Source: Pegea sp. RAD2-039 (lineage: Eukaryota > Chordata > Thaliacea > Salpida > Salpidae). Taken from it: a stretch of 64,000 nucleotides of DNA. The DNA is taken from assembly GCA_034620365.1 (NCBI GenBank), contig JAQGEQ010000126.1, positions 1 through 64,000 of the forward strand. Direction: 5' to 3'. Both the position numbers and the translations under genes were made by a program. Shown here piece after piece: positions 29,640-42,444 of the stretch. A model generated the notes under the pieces. The model was not told the origin of the DNA and did not search any database. It worked only from the letters and a program-made list of their open reading frames with translations. How positions within the stretch are numbered: position 1 is the stretch's first letter; every line of letters starts with the position of its first letter.

Positions 29640-29960
29640 CATATTTTTAAACGAATTTTAAAAAGAAGTGATAGATTGAAATGTAGCGATGTAGTCGGGA
29701 AGAAGGTTCCAAGCTGTGAATGTCCTACTGAAAAAGCTGGTACTCGATGGGTGTTATTAAAGTTTCTGAGTGCCTTAATCTAGAACAGTAAACCTCTGAG
29801 GACGTATGAAAGATCTTTGAAGAAGTCATTGAAGAGACAGAAACCATTGACGATTTTAAATAGTAATACAAAGTGTGATAAAAATATTCCGAGGATTTAA
29901 TATTAACATTACAGATTATTATATGAAGCCACATCTCAGGAAAGCCACTTTCTTAGTGGA
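29640..29960 (-). mobile_element. LINE 3' fragment of a second family
   Basis: Read on the minus strand, about 29660-29720 encodes a FFSRTFTAWNLLPDYI-like block, the typical C-terminal end of LINE reverse-transcriptase ORFs. Wording and 3' flank differ from the other copies in the window, so it is probably a different subfamily. It is frame-broken and short. Confidence 0.55.
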
Positions 29961-30179
29961 TTCTTGGACGGATTTTTTTATTAATTGATCATATATTTTT
30001 TAAGTTGAAGACTTTATGAAGAAGAGTTGATCTCTAATTTGGAACAAATATATTTTGGTGAATAGTTTTAACAATGTTCAAATACCTTTGACATTAAAAG
30101 GTTTGAAAATTTGATACAAAGTAAACGAATTAATTCTGAACAAATAGTTTGAGCTTATCAAAGTAATATAAACATTCAA

Positions 30180-30395
30180 CATTGTCATTTCTAAACTGTG
30201 ATTTTTTTTCTTTCTTATATTATTAACATTCCATATAATTGTTCACTGTTATATGCTTTGAGTGATATCGAAATACCATGTATTACATCTTTTACTTTCT
30301 ATATTTTTGATTAAATAGATATTATTTGTGAGAATGTGTGTTAGCGAGAGGTGTTCTTTTCAGGTACCTTCCTTCGCGTTTATTGAAATAAATAA
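30180..30395 (+). mobile_element. LINE 3' UTR and tail
   Basis: Matches the 3' UTR of the 1600-2225 copy (from the AACATTGTCATTTCTAAACTG point onward) and ends with the family's terminal GTGTTAGCGAGAGGTGTTC stem-loop region and AATAAATAAATAAA tail. It is 5'-truncated to about 215 bases. Confidence 0.75.
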
Positions 30396-31408
30396 ATAAA
30401 GATGCCTAAATTGTTAGTGAGCTGATATAGGAAAATGTTATTGGTGTTTATATGAAAGTTTGTTGATTCTGGGTTAGAGTTTGCTTATTGACAGGTGGGA
30501 ACATTTGTCGGTAGCTAACTTGAGTTGTCGGGATTGAAACCATGAAGGTTAGTAGCTACATTATATGCCATAAGAAAAAAATTATAAACTTTAGTTTGAA
30601 ATAAATATAGATGTTACTCAATGCTTACTGTAAATCTTTAATAACTTACTTGAAATTATTTAAAAGTTTTTGTTTTAAATGACAATAGATTTATCTTAAT
30701 AAAAATGTGGTTTATCGTGGGTTTAGGAAATTAGAAAATACCAGTTTTTAATATAAGCAAAACGCATTTTTTTGCTTTTATGACTTAGTCAAAAGTTCAG
30801 GTTATGGGTTAAATATTTGAATTTTTGCAAATTCAGCAACAAGTAAACAACAAATTTAACTCTAATTGATGAACATCGAGATTTGGTTTTTACAATTAAA
30901 ACAAAGTTTATAAAAATCAGCAAAAATCTTTACACTGTATAATAGAATAACCAAGAAATTGTACTTTCTAAAAATGACTAAAAAACCTAATTTGAAGAAT
31001 ATGTGCAAATTAGAAATTGATAATTGTTTTCGTTTTCTTTAAAATATAAACTTTTATAATAGAATTCTTTACATAAATATTTACATAACAGAAAAATAGA
31101 ATTCTTGATTGAATTAATTATAAAAAGGTGAAAAATTTTTGGTAATTTGATAACTACTACCACAGAAAGTTTCAGTTTTAATCGATTAGACTAATTTATC
31201 AGCAAATCAAACTGTGATTTGAGAAATTATAGCAAAATTTAAACAGATTTTCTGAAATAATTTCTGAAAATATTTGAAATTTCATCAATCATCGTTTTGA
31301 TAATCACTACTCACTATTTTATTCTTTTGAAATCAAAAAAGATTTTAAGACATCCACTAAGAAAGATTTTGATCTCAGCAGCACCTGGACTATTTTTTAA
31401 ACAAAATA
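30396..31408. other. AT-rich intergenic region downstream of INTS8
   Basis: No coding or repeat signal recognised. Confidence 0.4.
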
Positions 31409-31414
31409 TTTATT
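31409..31414 (-). promoter_or_regulatory. Poly(A) signal AATAAA (minus strand)
   Basis: Minus-strand hexamer about 45 bases after the INTS8 stop codon at 31460-31462. Confidence 0.6.
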
Positions 31415-31459
31415 CAAATTCGATCAAATAAAACAGAAATAGAAATGATGAAGAAATGA

Positions 31460-34400
31460 TCAACACAAATACTGTCGGAGCATTGATTGAAAAAAGTGCT
31501 TGGTTCTCAACAACTGGACTCGTTCACCAACTTGTGGACTGTTTGAATGGTTCAACTCGGGCAGGGCAATCGCTTTGATGGCGGCCTTCTTCTTTCCAAT
31601 CTCACCCGACTCATGATGGAAGTAAATAGCGTGCTCGAGAAGCTGAACATCCCAAAAATGGTGAGTGTAGTGAAGCTCAGCTGCATCACATCGATGTCGG
31701 TTTTCCTGTAGGTCCTACACAACTGATGTTAGCTCTGTTGGGGCTTGGAGGAAGTGGGTACCTTAAAAGCAAGTGAGTAATCGATGTCTTTGAGAAGTTG
31801 GCAAAGAACGGCAGCTTGAGTAAAGCATTTAAGTTGCTCACAACATTTGACCATCTTCAAAACGATCTGAAACAAACTGTACGTCAAATCTGATCACTGT
31901 ACTCTTCATCTGATCTTACATCTTCCTGGAGGAACTTAACACAGTTGATTTCAGTGAAGAATTTTGTGGCGTGAGCTCCAATCAGTAGGTAGCATCGAAG
32001 AGCAGTTCCAGGGTTCCCAAACGCTAGGTTCAAATCGCCCTAATCAACAACAAGTCACGTGACGTCATTAAACACAAAAGATGAAAACCTGAACTCGGAG
32101 CCAATCCTCCTCTTTGGGATCGGTTTGTAAGCAATGAGCGAGAGTTTCACGGAGAGCGTGGCTGACACTGATCCTGCTGCATCCGACCCCTTCGACTTGA
32201 GTGGGCCACAAACCATTGAGAGATGAAGAGTTAGGCAACGTCACGTCCTCAATTAGATATGGACAGCAAAGACGATGCAGGTGGACCAGAGTGGACAAGA
32301 AGGTCTAAAGATGAAGATAAGGACCAAATATGAATATCAGGATCAGAAAGATTACTTTGATGATCCTAGGATTTCGGAGAAGACGAATGAAGTTGAGGAT
32401 CGCGGATCTGCAGATCTCCGGCTTCTTTGTGTTCGAATCCGACTTCTTAACAAAATGACGGGAAGCAGGAGACTCGATCCCAGATGATGCAAACGATGAC
32501 GTCATCGCTTTCCACAAAGCAGCGGCAGATGTTCGGAGGGATTTGTCGTGTTGATGAAGAGAGAACTGAAGCGAAGCGAGAAGATGCGAGAAAGTGACGG
32601 CGGAAGATGCGGAAAGCGGAGCACTAGAGTTGGTGCGGAGCGATTTGAGGAAATGGAAGTCTTCAACATTAAGGAGGAGCGCGACACTCAGCTCCACAAG
32701 ATCATCAGGAAGTGAAGAGATGAGGGTGGGATCGGATACAACAGATGTGATGAGACTTCGACATGAAGCGAGGACATCTGAAAGAGCCGCTTGGATCTGA
32801 TGACATTGTTTGTCATCTTTAAAGGAGATGCTGAAAGATGAGAGATGTAGAAGAAGAAAGATTGAAGGGAAGTGGAAGAAACCTGTCATTGGTGAGAACT
32901 TCCAACAGATCGACTTTCAGCAACTCATTAGCAACCAGAGGAGCCACTAAAGGATTGGATTGTGGATTTAACTGATCCTGAAAAGATCATAATCACAATC
33001 TACTCATTACTGCCTCCTAGTGGCCAACCTTGAGGTATCCCAGAAGAGCTTTAGCGGAGAGAAACTCAAGATCAGAGGTACAGTGGATGACCTTGGCGAG
33101 GAAGAGATGAAGAAGCTCCACTAATAAAGGATTCGATGAAAAAGATACAAGAAGATGATTGTAGCAATCTGAGATCTTCCAATGACTACAACTGGTAAGA
33201 AACGATCTGCCAGCTAAAAGAAGAAATTTTAATTTGCTGCTCACTACTGTCACCTGGTGGTCACTTACAAGGAACAAGTTTGCGTAATTTGATCAAATTG
33301 GTTTTGATGTCATGAGGATCAAGAGAACAGATCAGATTTCGTTCTAATGTTACAATCTGGGAGTTTATATCTTCACTGAGATTAGGATCAGCAGAAATCC
33401 CTTCTGCAACATCCACTGACATTTCAGTTTCTTCGTTCTCGTCCAATTTCGATTTAAATTTTTGTAGAGTTTCAGGCATCAGGCATTTTTGAAATATCTG
33501 AAGTGAGATAGTTTAAGATGAGTAAGAAATTGTAAAAGAAGAAGACTTTATTGGACGTTAAGTGAGTCCGGATCTCTGCTCCTGATAAATTGTTTGCGAG
33601 TGAGCATAAAAAAGATTCCAACTTTTTCCGTTTTCTTTGATTCTTTAATTTCTTTTCCAATTTTTCGACAATTCCTACAAATAATTTATAAATTATCAAA
33701 GTATCAGGACCAGGGACAGCTAGTAGGACCAAGACCAGTCCAAAAGGACAAGGACCATCCTAGCAGACAAGTCCACCCCACTAAGACCAGCACTTACCCA
33801 TCAAACGCTCGAGCTCACTCAAGCTCATCGAGTAGCTCCAAATATTGACCGGTTGTTCTAACTCACTGAGTGTCCTGGACAGTACAGACAACCACCTCAA
33901 ATCAAACATGATGTCCGGCTCAAGTCCTCTGTCCAATAGCACATTTTCAACCTGATATTTAAAAGAAGATTATTAACTTCATTTCTAACGTTTTGATGAT
34001 GAAATGGTCCACAGACCTGGTCGATGTAAGCGGACGACAAAGTCAGTTTATCTCCGAGGCTCTCTTCAATACATGAGCAGACTAACTTGCTATCCAATTT
34101 TGGTCCTTTCAAGTTAAACTCAATCATTTGATACAGTTTGGCGTGTTGGTTTTGTGTATCTTTGCTTTGGCCATTTTTTAAATCGACCATTTTCGCATCT
34201 TCGTTTTTATTATCGGTCTTAGGTTTTGGAACGAAATTTTCTGAAAAATATTTTCCTCAATAAAGATCTTCAACTGCTGTAAATGAGACACACTTATCGA
34301 TTCAACAATAGATGAAGATGCAAGGATGTAGCCATTCAGCTTATCTTCATCAAAGTCACAGAAGTCAGGGAGTAACGTAGGTAAACGTTTTCTCCACAAT

Positions 34401-35703
34401 CTAGAGAAGCAAATGGAATTTGATCTTCAATTTCATGTGAAAGTTGTTATTTCAGTTATTATCAATATTCAGAAATTCATAAAATATGAATAAAATAAAC
34501 AAAATTGGTTTGCTGAAGGAATTCTCACCTGACATGATTGAACATTTCTAAAGACTTCTCATAATAACCATGAGTAAAATGTAAACTTGCAAGATCATAG
34601 CATACTTGAGCATGTAACTCTTCCACTTTTACTGGTATATCATCTGAAAAAGAGTTTCAAAAAGTTATCAAACTTTAAGGAAAAACTAAATCATCAAAAA
34701 AATTCTTTTTGCAAACCTAAATTATTAGACAAAGGATTACAGATGTTTGAAGATGAAATACATTCCATTCCAGGAAGATAAATAGGTCTTTTGATGAAGT
34801 GGAGAACACCTTCAAGGCATTGTACAATACAAGCAACCTGTTCTTTGACCATCACCACAATTTGATCAACAACTTCATCAACTCTTTGCTGACCCTTGAA
34901 ACAAATTCAAATATTTTGGGATTGAATCTTACAAATGATCTTATTCAATCAACTTACTTGATGCGAGGAAAACTGAGAAAGTCCTCTTCCGTTCGTACTT
35001 TTATTTTGAAAAGTAGACTTCACATCAGTTTGTGCCCCCCATCTACAGTAAAGGATAATTGCACCTAGTGCATGATCATGAAGGTTTTTGTAAGAATTTT
35101 CCATTTCATTCTAAAAAATATTTCAGAATAAGAAATAGAGCTTAATATGCTAAAGATAAATCTCAAATTGAAAATATTGTCTAGCCTGGGTAGCAGGAGG
35201 TACGCTTGTCTTACAAGCTTTCAGGAACTCAGTCAGTAACTGATGTATAGTAGCTACAGGGAGCTCTTTTTCAAATAAAGCAAGCTTCCATTTCAAGAAC
35301 GCAGCTGTTTTCAAAGCCATCAACTTTAATATTTTTGTTCGTCGATTTTCAATTGGTGCTTTACCATCTTTAGTGTGTGAGCTTTTGTTGACCTTTAGAC
35401 ATTAGAAGAAGAAAAAAATTGAATCTGGTTAAAAAATCTTAAAAAATTATTTATAATTATTGATTATAATTGAAATTAATAAATCATTATTTTAATCGCA
35501 AATAAAATCATAATAATTCAGAAGAGACATCTTATAAGTACCTGATCAAAAAATATTTTAATTAGAGATGTTCCTGAAGGATCGGGATTTTCTTGTTGAA
35601 GATGTTCTTCTAGCAGATTAGGCTTCAATAGGAATTCATACCATGATGGAATATGGTTTTCTGCTTTTATATAAGAAATTTGTAAGTCTTGAACAACAGA
35701 CAT
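31460..35703 (-). CDS. INTS8: Integrator complex subunit 8
   Basis: Core Integrator subunit, which with INTS5 and INTS6 helps recruit PP2A to the complex acting on RNA polymerase II transcripts and snRNA 3' ends. The start MSVVQ at 35703 is followed by WYEFLLKPNLLEEHL, matching the WFEFLLEESLLEKHL region at the INTS8 N-terminus. Clear exons include 35542-35703, 35186-35392, 34958-35110, 34717-34894, 34529-34643, one ending near 34402, and the last at 31460-31705. Later landmarks are AQVCYDLASLHF, LKIFIEEN, a CSLDPHDIKTNLIKL block (human LSVDPWRIRQILIEL), LNFIRLLRNPRIIKVIFL (near 32340) and the C-terminal HFWDVQLLEHAIYFHHESGE to the stop. The conserved TPR-like helical organisation is retained. 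Internal boundaries between 32000 and 34250 are approximate. One intron appears to use a GC donor. Introns are short. No unusual domain was seen. Confidence 0.92.
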
Positions 35704-36458
35704 AGGACTGATTATTAACAATAATAAGTAAGCATAAAAAAGTCTGTTAAAATATAAAATAAATTATTTATGAAATAATATAAGATCCATGTAGAAAGGT
35801 TTATAATTAGCTTTAGAACATCTTTATAAAAACAATGAAATATTTTAATTAAAAAAAAAAGAATGTTTAAAAAATTATATTTTGCAACATATGAATTTTC
35901 TACCAAATAACTCATAAAAATAATTTAATAGTAGTCTATTTAGTTTAAATATATTTTCTGCTAAAAATTAAACATATGACAAATTAACACAAATATAATC
36001 AAAATTACTTACAGGAAATTTTTAGAACTAAATTTTAAAACTTAATTAAAATGATATTTCTATATAAAAATAACTCATAATCAACAAAATCCTAATTAAA
36101 GGACTTCAAACTTGATTCAAGTCATCTTAAAGGACTTTTATAAAATTCAATTTACTAACAAAGCTTGAATTTTCTTAAACATAGATTTATTTAAAAACAG
36201 AAGGATGTTTAGTATTATAACTATTTTTTCTCTAATATTTTTTTTAAATGTAGATCCCAGTTTACTAGACCGTTGAGTACTACAACGCTATTTATACATT
36301 TACATGCAAGGGAATCTACCAAAGATGAAACTTTTGAAAAGTGTTTGAAACTGAACAAACTTTCGTTTTTAATATAAAGTGAAACCAAGCAACTTAAAAT
36401 AATATCAAATGAAAAAGAATGATAAACATCAGATAAATATTAAATTTGTTTATTTTAG
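35704..36458. other. AT-rich region upstream of INTS8
   Basis: Presumed INTS8 promoter side. Open frames here follow AT-rich composition only and have no domain or splice support. Confidence 0.35.
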
Positions 36459-36597
36459 TTGTGCTAACAACCTCTCAAATCAATTTAAGTCAGGACTACA
36501 AGATCAAGACTATAACAAAGCTTGCTTAATCATGACAGAGTTCAATGCTGAGGTTGGAATACCGCAAGAAGACTACAAAAAGTTCATTTTAATTTGA
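36459..36597 (+). other. Isolated exon-like open frame
   Basis: A plus-strand frame begins right after a good acceptor (TTTATTTTAG) and runs 46 codons to a TGA. It has normal-looking protein composition (NQFKSGLQDQDYNKACLIM, then TEFNAEVGIPQEDYKKFIL), with higher complexity than the surrounding DNA. No partner exon with a signal peptide, ATG or domain was found within 2 kb on either side. It could be the last exon of a gene with long introns, a processed fragment, or chance. The family is not recognised. Confidence 0.3.
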
Positions 36598-37039
36598 AAT
36601 AAGATTAAAAATCCGAAATGAAAATGACCAATAACTTCTAGATGTTTCAAAGGAAGTATTCAATGAAGTTTACTAATACTGGACATACAGCTTAAAGAGA
36701 GGCTTCTAAAATTCAGAAACTGACTTTATCACTGCTGTTACTATCTTCAATCTTCCTTAAGGACTCAAGCGTCTCTATAAGAGCTCAGTTTAACTTTACC
36801 ACTGAGCCTTAATGACGAAACTTTAAATTCGATAAAAGGGTATTAAAAAGTTTATGTAACTAAAGTCTTACAAGTTTACAAAGCGACTCCCTTGAAAAGT
36901 TTTTCAGTTTTTTCGAATTTATGAATGCTCTAATGCCAAAATTTAACACTACAAATATCCTCTTATTCTTCAAATAGTAGTTAGTCACGTTAGATACAAA
37001 TTCTAGGGCAATAACAATCGACTTGACGGCCTTTTTTTC

Positions 37040-37375
37040 TTTCTTTGGCCTGCTTTGGCCACAACTGATCATGCATAAATACGCCAGGAAAGAAATGATA
37101 GAGATCCAGTTGTTCCCCACGCAGCAGGATTCTACTCTCCACGCCAGCCAAGGTTATACAGTGGAAGAGAGAGACTGATGCAGCTACGCTCAGCTGTCAT
37201 CTGCTGCCAGAACGACGTTGAGTACAATGACAAACTGTCTACTACGAGGCTCCAACTCCGGCTTTAAATTCGAAGTTTTCTCTTAGAAGTGTTGTCATCA
37301 ACCAAACTCATAAGACATTTTTAACTTTGTTGTTTTATGAACTTTTGCTTGTCTCAACACCAACTTCCTAACAAA
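37040..37375 (-). repeat. Dispersed repeat related to the SINE at 42445-42840 (body only)
   Basis: Shares with the 42.4-kb element a short hairpin (GGCCTGCTTTGGCC at 37047-37060), a CATGCATA-like word, a GCAGCAGGATTCTACTCTC block and, further on, AAGTTTTC and TTATGAACTTTTGCTTGTC blocks in the same order and spacing. The tRNA-like head seen at 42.8 kb is not recognisable here. The two copies differ in the middle. Confidence 0.6.
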
Positions 37376-38955
37376 TGTAATAATATTTTTTAATTAATGG
37401 CCTCAAAACTTTACAAGTACAAATCTCAAAAACGGCAAAACCTCCTAATTTCTTTTAAGTTGGCAACAATTAAAAACAATTTGGTGCAAAAATCAGCAAG
37501 GAATAAGCTTCCCAAAGTTTATTCTACTGATCGAGCTATAACTAAAAGGCTATATATATACCAGTGCTAATTTATTAAATAATTTGAACATTTGCATCGC
37601 TTTTGTTTTATATAAAAGCGTTTTTATTTAGTTTGGCTCAAACCATAATTTATCTTTAAAACTTGGAGTGGCTGAGTTATACTCGCAAAGCTCTTTCAAG
37701 CTGTTAATCTTAGTTCTTTTTTTCATTTTATCAGAAATATCTGAATTAGATGATTTCTTTACCTGTTGTATGGTGATACCATCTATATTGCGTTTTTCAC
37801 CTGCCTTTTGATCCAGAAAACTTCAGATAATGTGTTTAATAAAGTCAAGCCTCAGAAAGACTTTTTATAATAAGATCAGCATAGCCTATAAAATATAATT
37901 TTCAAATTGTTGTTAAATGCTTTCCTAAAATGAATGATTTAAAGTTTTTTAATCTAGTTCTTTATCAGATTAGTATATTAAGCCAAAGCACAACACTTTT
38001 TTTGTAATTATAATTCTTAAATCACGAACTGTTTTCCAGCTTATGTTTTATTTCTTTATTCATTACATTTATTTTAATTACTAAAGTTTTTAGTATACTG
38101 ACGTATGCTTTCTTGTATTCTTATGTTCACATATTTGGTTTATTGTTAATTTTGACCGAATACGTTTTAGATATCTGAAATTTTAAGCAAATTAGATGCC
38201 ATAACACTTTTTAATTTTTTTGTTATCAATCATTAATTATTCATTCACTTGCCCGTGGTTACTTTATTACAACTTCATGATTTGGTATACTATTCTAAAA
38301 GATTTAATCTTTGACTTGAACTTGATTCGCGTTTATCACTGTTGCTGTTCGTAAGTAAATATTTTAATAAAGAACAAACATAACAAATAACAATTTTTCT
38401 TATCATTAAATTCATGCAAAATTAACAATAAAATAATAGTTAATAAGAAACAAAATGTATCTTCTGCATTTTTAACAAAACTATTAGTAAACGACTTTTA
38501 GTTTTATCAGCAGTTTATTGACGACTAAATTTTAAGATAAATAATTTAACTAGTAGCTTTAAAAGAAATTTTCTTGATGAAAAATTTTTCGAAAATCATA
38601 ATACTCAGAAATTTGTATTAGAATTTGTTTAATATAGAGATTGCACCAAGCATACGTTTGTTTAACTTTAGAAACAATTTACAAAAACTACAAAAATAAT
38701 AGCAGCATCATGCATACTCGTAATGTAAAAATTTCATTTACTCGGCAAGCTTTTATATAGTAAAATAATTAGAAAATGAAAAAAGAGACAGTCAAAAACA
38801 TTTTTAAGAAATATCTAGGAAAAATTCTAAGATAAAGACTCGACAACAAACGACAACTAGAATACAGAAATGAGTTTCTAAAGTTTAAATGAATTGTGCA
38901 AATGAAGCACAGTGGTTACACGCTCATAAACTTGCTACTACACAAAACAAAAGTT
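37376..38955. other. AT-rich intergenic region
   Basis: No gene or repeat recognised between the dispersed repeat and the 3' end of the C7orf57-like gene. Confidence 0.4.
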
Positions 38956-41096
38956 TTATATTTTACGACCACGAAGTCGGTCCTCAAGAGTTGGTTTAAC
39001 TTCAGACTCTGGTTTTCTTTGCCAGAAAGAGAGATCATCGGTAAGAAAAGGAGACTGACGCTGCGTGTCTCTTGACTTATTCTGTTTGCGCTCTTCACTA
39101 GCAGATAAATTCGATTCTGGTGGGTAAAAACGAGAATAATCCATACCCTTGATAGGTTTCAGTCCTGTCCGAGGCATTTTCACCACCCATTCACTCATTT
39201 CATTAAAATCAGTCATAAAAGGAGATGGCCGAACTTGATGGTCTGGGTTTCTATACAAAAATCATTTGATACAAACAGAATCGATAAAATTGAAAGGAAA
39301 GTTTTTAATAGTGACATATGATGTAGTAACTTCATCAAATATGCATAGCTCAGTCACTTGAACAATTCTGGTGGCTTCAGCTAATATTTCAATTGTGAAG
39401 ATATTCCATTTTCAAACATTATTTCAACTTTTACAGTAAAAATAAATATAAACTAAAGAAGGTACTAACCTGCTTTTTTTAGTGAGTTCTTGGCGTGATT
39501 TTGTTTCCGTTTTATCTGATGGCTGTTTAAATAAAAGGAAATTTAATGGATTTAGACAAAAGTTCATTTTTGAAATGATTATGGTCAGATATGGCTAGAC
39601 TACACACCTCATAGTTTAAGGATAATAAGTTTTTTAATCCACCCTGTTTTGCTAGCTTTATATAATCAGTTTCAACATGTTTTAGATCCGACATTGACCT
39701 GAAAATTTACAAATTTTGACGAATAATCTTTTAGAATAAAGCTTCAAAACTGCAATTTCAATCAAGTAATGCAAAAACAAAACAATTTGATGGATTTATT
39801 AGCAAAGAACTAAAACTTCTTAACATTATTCATCAAATAAATGTTTTAAGAATAATAAAAATATTACATTTAATAAAATTTTCCTGATTGAAATTGAAAA
39901 CTATAACAGCAGTAACTCACACAGAGGAATTAAAATGGTCCCCTGGCCGGCTGTCCACAAACTTTATATTCTTGGCAGAAGTGTTTATCTATAAATATCA
40001 AATGTAATTGATACAGAGTAAATTTATATAAAAAATGTTAAAGTACAGTAAAAAGCTTTAATTTAAATCAAAGCAATTTTTTATATATTTAGAACAACTG
40101 ACTAGCATAAAAAGATACAATTTATTTATCAATAACAATTTTATCATAGTAAAGATCTTTGTTTTAATTCTTCTAAAAAAATACAAAGCAAAGACTCACA
40201 CAGTTATCAGATAAAATAAATTTCATACACAATTGTCAAATAATCAAAATAAGTTATTAAAGATTTAGTTGATTCTAACCATGTCATTTTTATATAATCA
40301 TTATATAATATTTCATATTATATTTAACCAAGAATAAATAACCCACAGTATGTTAATAATAAAATTGAATAATTGATACAATTTATTATAAATTAACTTA
40401 AAACAAAAGAAATTATCCAATTTTAAATGTTAAATTATGAAAATAAACATGTTAGATTTTCACAACTATTTAGATAACTAAATGTAATTAATTTTAAAAA
40501 GGATAAAAAAATGGCTTATTTTATCTTATCATATTATCTATATAAACATTTTACTAACATTTACATCAAAACTTAATAAATCCTTAGTTCCTCCTTGTTT
40601 TGCTTTTCTAATATAGGGTGAATCAGTTTCTTTAATGTAAAACTCTCTTCTGTAAAGTATTTAAATAAAAGCTGGTTTATTTTCAGAAAAATGATTTTAC
40701 ATATATACATATATATATATGAATTAGGACACAAATTTAATTTCTTTTTCACCAAATTAAGATAAATTTGAAATATCAAAAACAGTTTATATTACTAAGA
40801 AACAAAACCCATTTTAATGTATTTTTTAATGTAAGAAATCAGAACAAAAAAAAATCTTTATTTAAGTGTTTATGTAAAACTTAAAAAATGAAAATACAAT
40901 AATCTTTATAAGTTGGTGATTAAATAAAAGGTTATGAAAACTTCAGCCCGAAATATTTTTAATCTTGATAATATTTTGTTCACCTTTTATCAAAATGTTG
41001 ACCAATATATCCAGAGTTACCACCAATATTATTGATGTCATTAGTCATTACTTTTTTTGATTCTTTAGTGTCTTTACTTGAGCATGATTCATCCAT
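38956..41096 (-). CDS. C7orf57: C7orf57-like protein with a duplicated core motif
   Basis: Six exons on the minus strand fit: 40984-41096, 40565-40649, 39921-39988, 39608-39698, 39470-39522 and 38956-39250. They total 705 bases (234 residues), all phases agreeing. The second exon encodes EFYIKETDSPYIRKAKQGG followed by a DLLSF-type ending, matching the YWIKETDSEYVKLAKQGG core of vertebrate C7orf57, an uncharacterised protein. The fourth exon encodes a second copy (VETDYIKLAKQGG, then NLLSL). The rest is polar and probably disordered, with a basic C-terminus (DRLRGRKI). There is no signal peptide or membrane segment. Function is unknown; I recall no established biochemical activity for the family, so none is assigned. 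Upstream sequence could hold further 5' exons, since the first exon begins with an ATG but the family N-terminus is poorly conserved. Confidence 0.75.
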
Positions 41097-42444
41097 AATT
41101 TACAGGTAAAGTACATTTATCAATAAATTAGCAATTAACTAAATTATTTAAATTTATATTAGTAATCAATTTTACAAATTAGGTTCAAATGATTTAAGCT
41201 TTTAATTCTTACAAACTACATGTTTACTTTTCATTGTCGTATATTACATTTAGTGTGCCTGTGATTTGACGGGTCTTATTAGCAATCAAATTATCTGAAT
41301 TACTTGATGATTGTTTTTCTTTGATTTCAGCCACAGTTACTTAAAAATTTATTATAACTTGTTTTAAGACATCAAAATAATTTTTCTTAGTTGCCATATG
41401 AAACATGGTTAGCATCCTAATTCTCCATAGTGATATGTTTAGTTGTACCTCAAAAATATAAGATTAACAAAATATATTTCAATAAAGAAGCTATTTGAAG
41501 AAATATTTTAATCAGTATAAAAACTTTCTATGCGATCTTGAGATAAATTTTTTGAAACTCTTGTTTAAATATATAAAATAAAATGTCATTTTTTTATAAT
41601 AGGATATCTTAAATAGCTTCTCCGAGTAAGTTCTTGAATAATGATTTTAATTTAAAAAACAACTTGCTATAAATTTAACTTAAATTTAAATCAATAAATA
41701 AACTTAAAATATCTATAAGTTTATATCTAATAAAAGCAAATTATTGATAAGATACAAGAGTTATAAGGCAAAAAAAAACAGATTTTTAACAAAACTTTAC
41801 AATACCAGAGCTTGAAATAACTAAATACAAAATTCCAACAGTCCTAAGCTAAGTCATACATATTTAATGAAAGCCGTCGAAAAATTACCAAATAAATGGC
41901 AGAAAAGAAAGTAGAAAATTATTGCTGCTCTGTAAAATAACAACATTTATAAAACTAATTTCTCCAGTAGATTATAATAAACTTTTGTCATCATAAATGT
42001 TGTAATAAATAAATAAAATGATGATTGTATCACAAAATCATTTAACTGAAATGCAACTAAGATTAATCGTATTATAAACCTCATCAGTTTTTAGGTTTGA
42101 CTGTTTTTACTAACTAAAGTGACATCGAAAGTTATTATTTATATACAAACATTATTAAATATTCTATATTATATCGGCTTATTATTATATAGTTAAAAAT
42201 TGTTAGACAGATTCTCGAAAATACATTGTACATGCAATTAATGTTATTCAGACGCTACTTAATATTTTCTTTTATGTTTTTTTTCTTGTTCAACATTATG
42301 CGATTTTCACAAATGCATTTTTATTGTTAAATATTGTACTTACTTTAAACACAGTTTCCTGTTTTTAGCCATTTTAAATGGGGTTTGTTTACAAATAGAA
42401 AGTATTCATACATTCAGTAATTGCGTTAATTTGATTATTATATA
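41097..42444. other. AT-rich intergenic region upstream of the C7orf57-like gene
   Basis: No supported coding or repeat feature; probably includes the promoter of the minus-strand gene. Confidence 0.4.

Noticed and set aside
32275-32887. Open frames on the plus strand opposite INTS8 exons
   Set aside because: Shadows of the INTS8 coding exon on the minus strand, which has clear family similarity.
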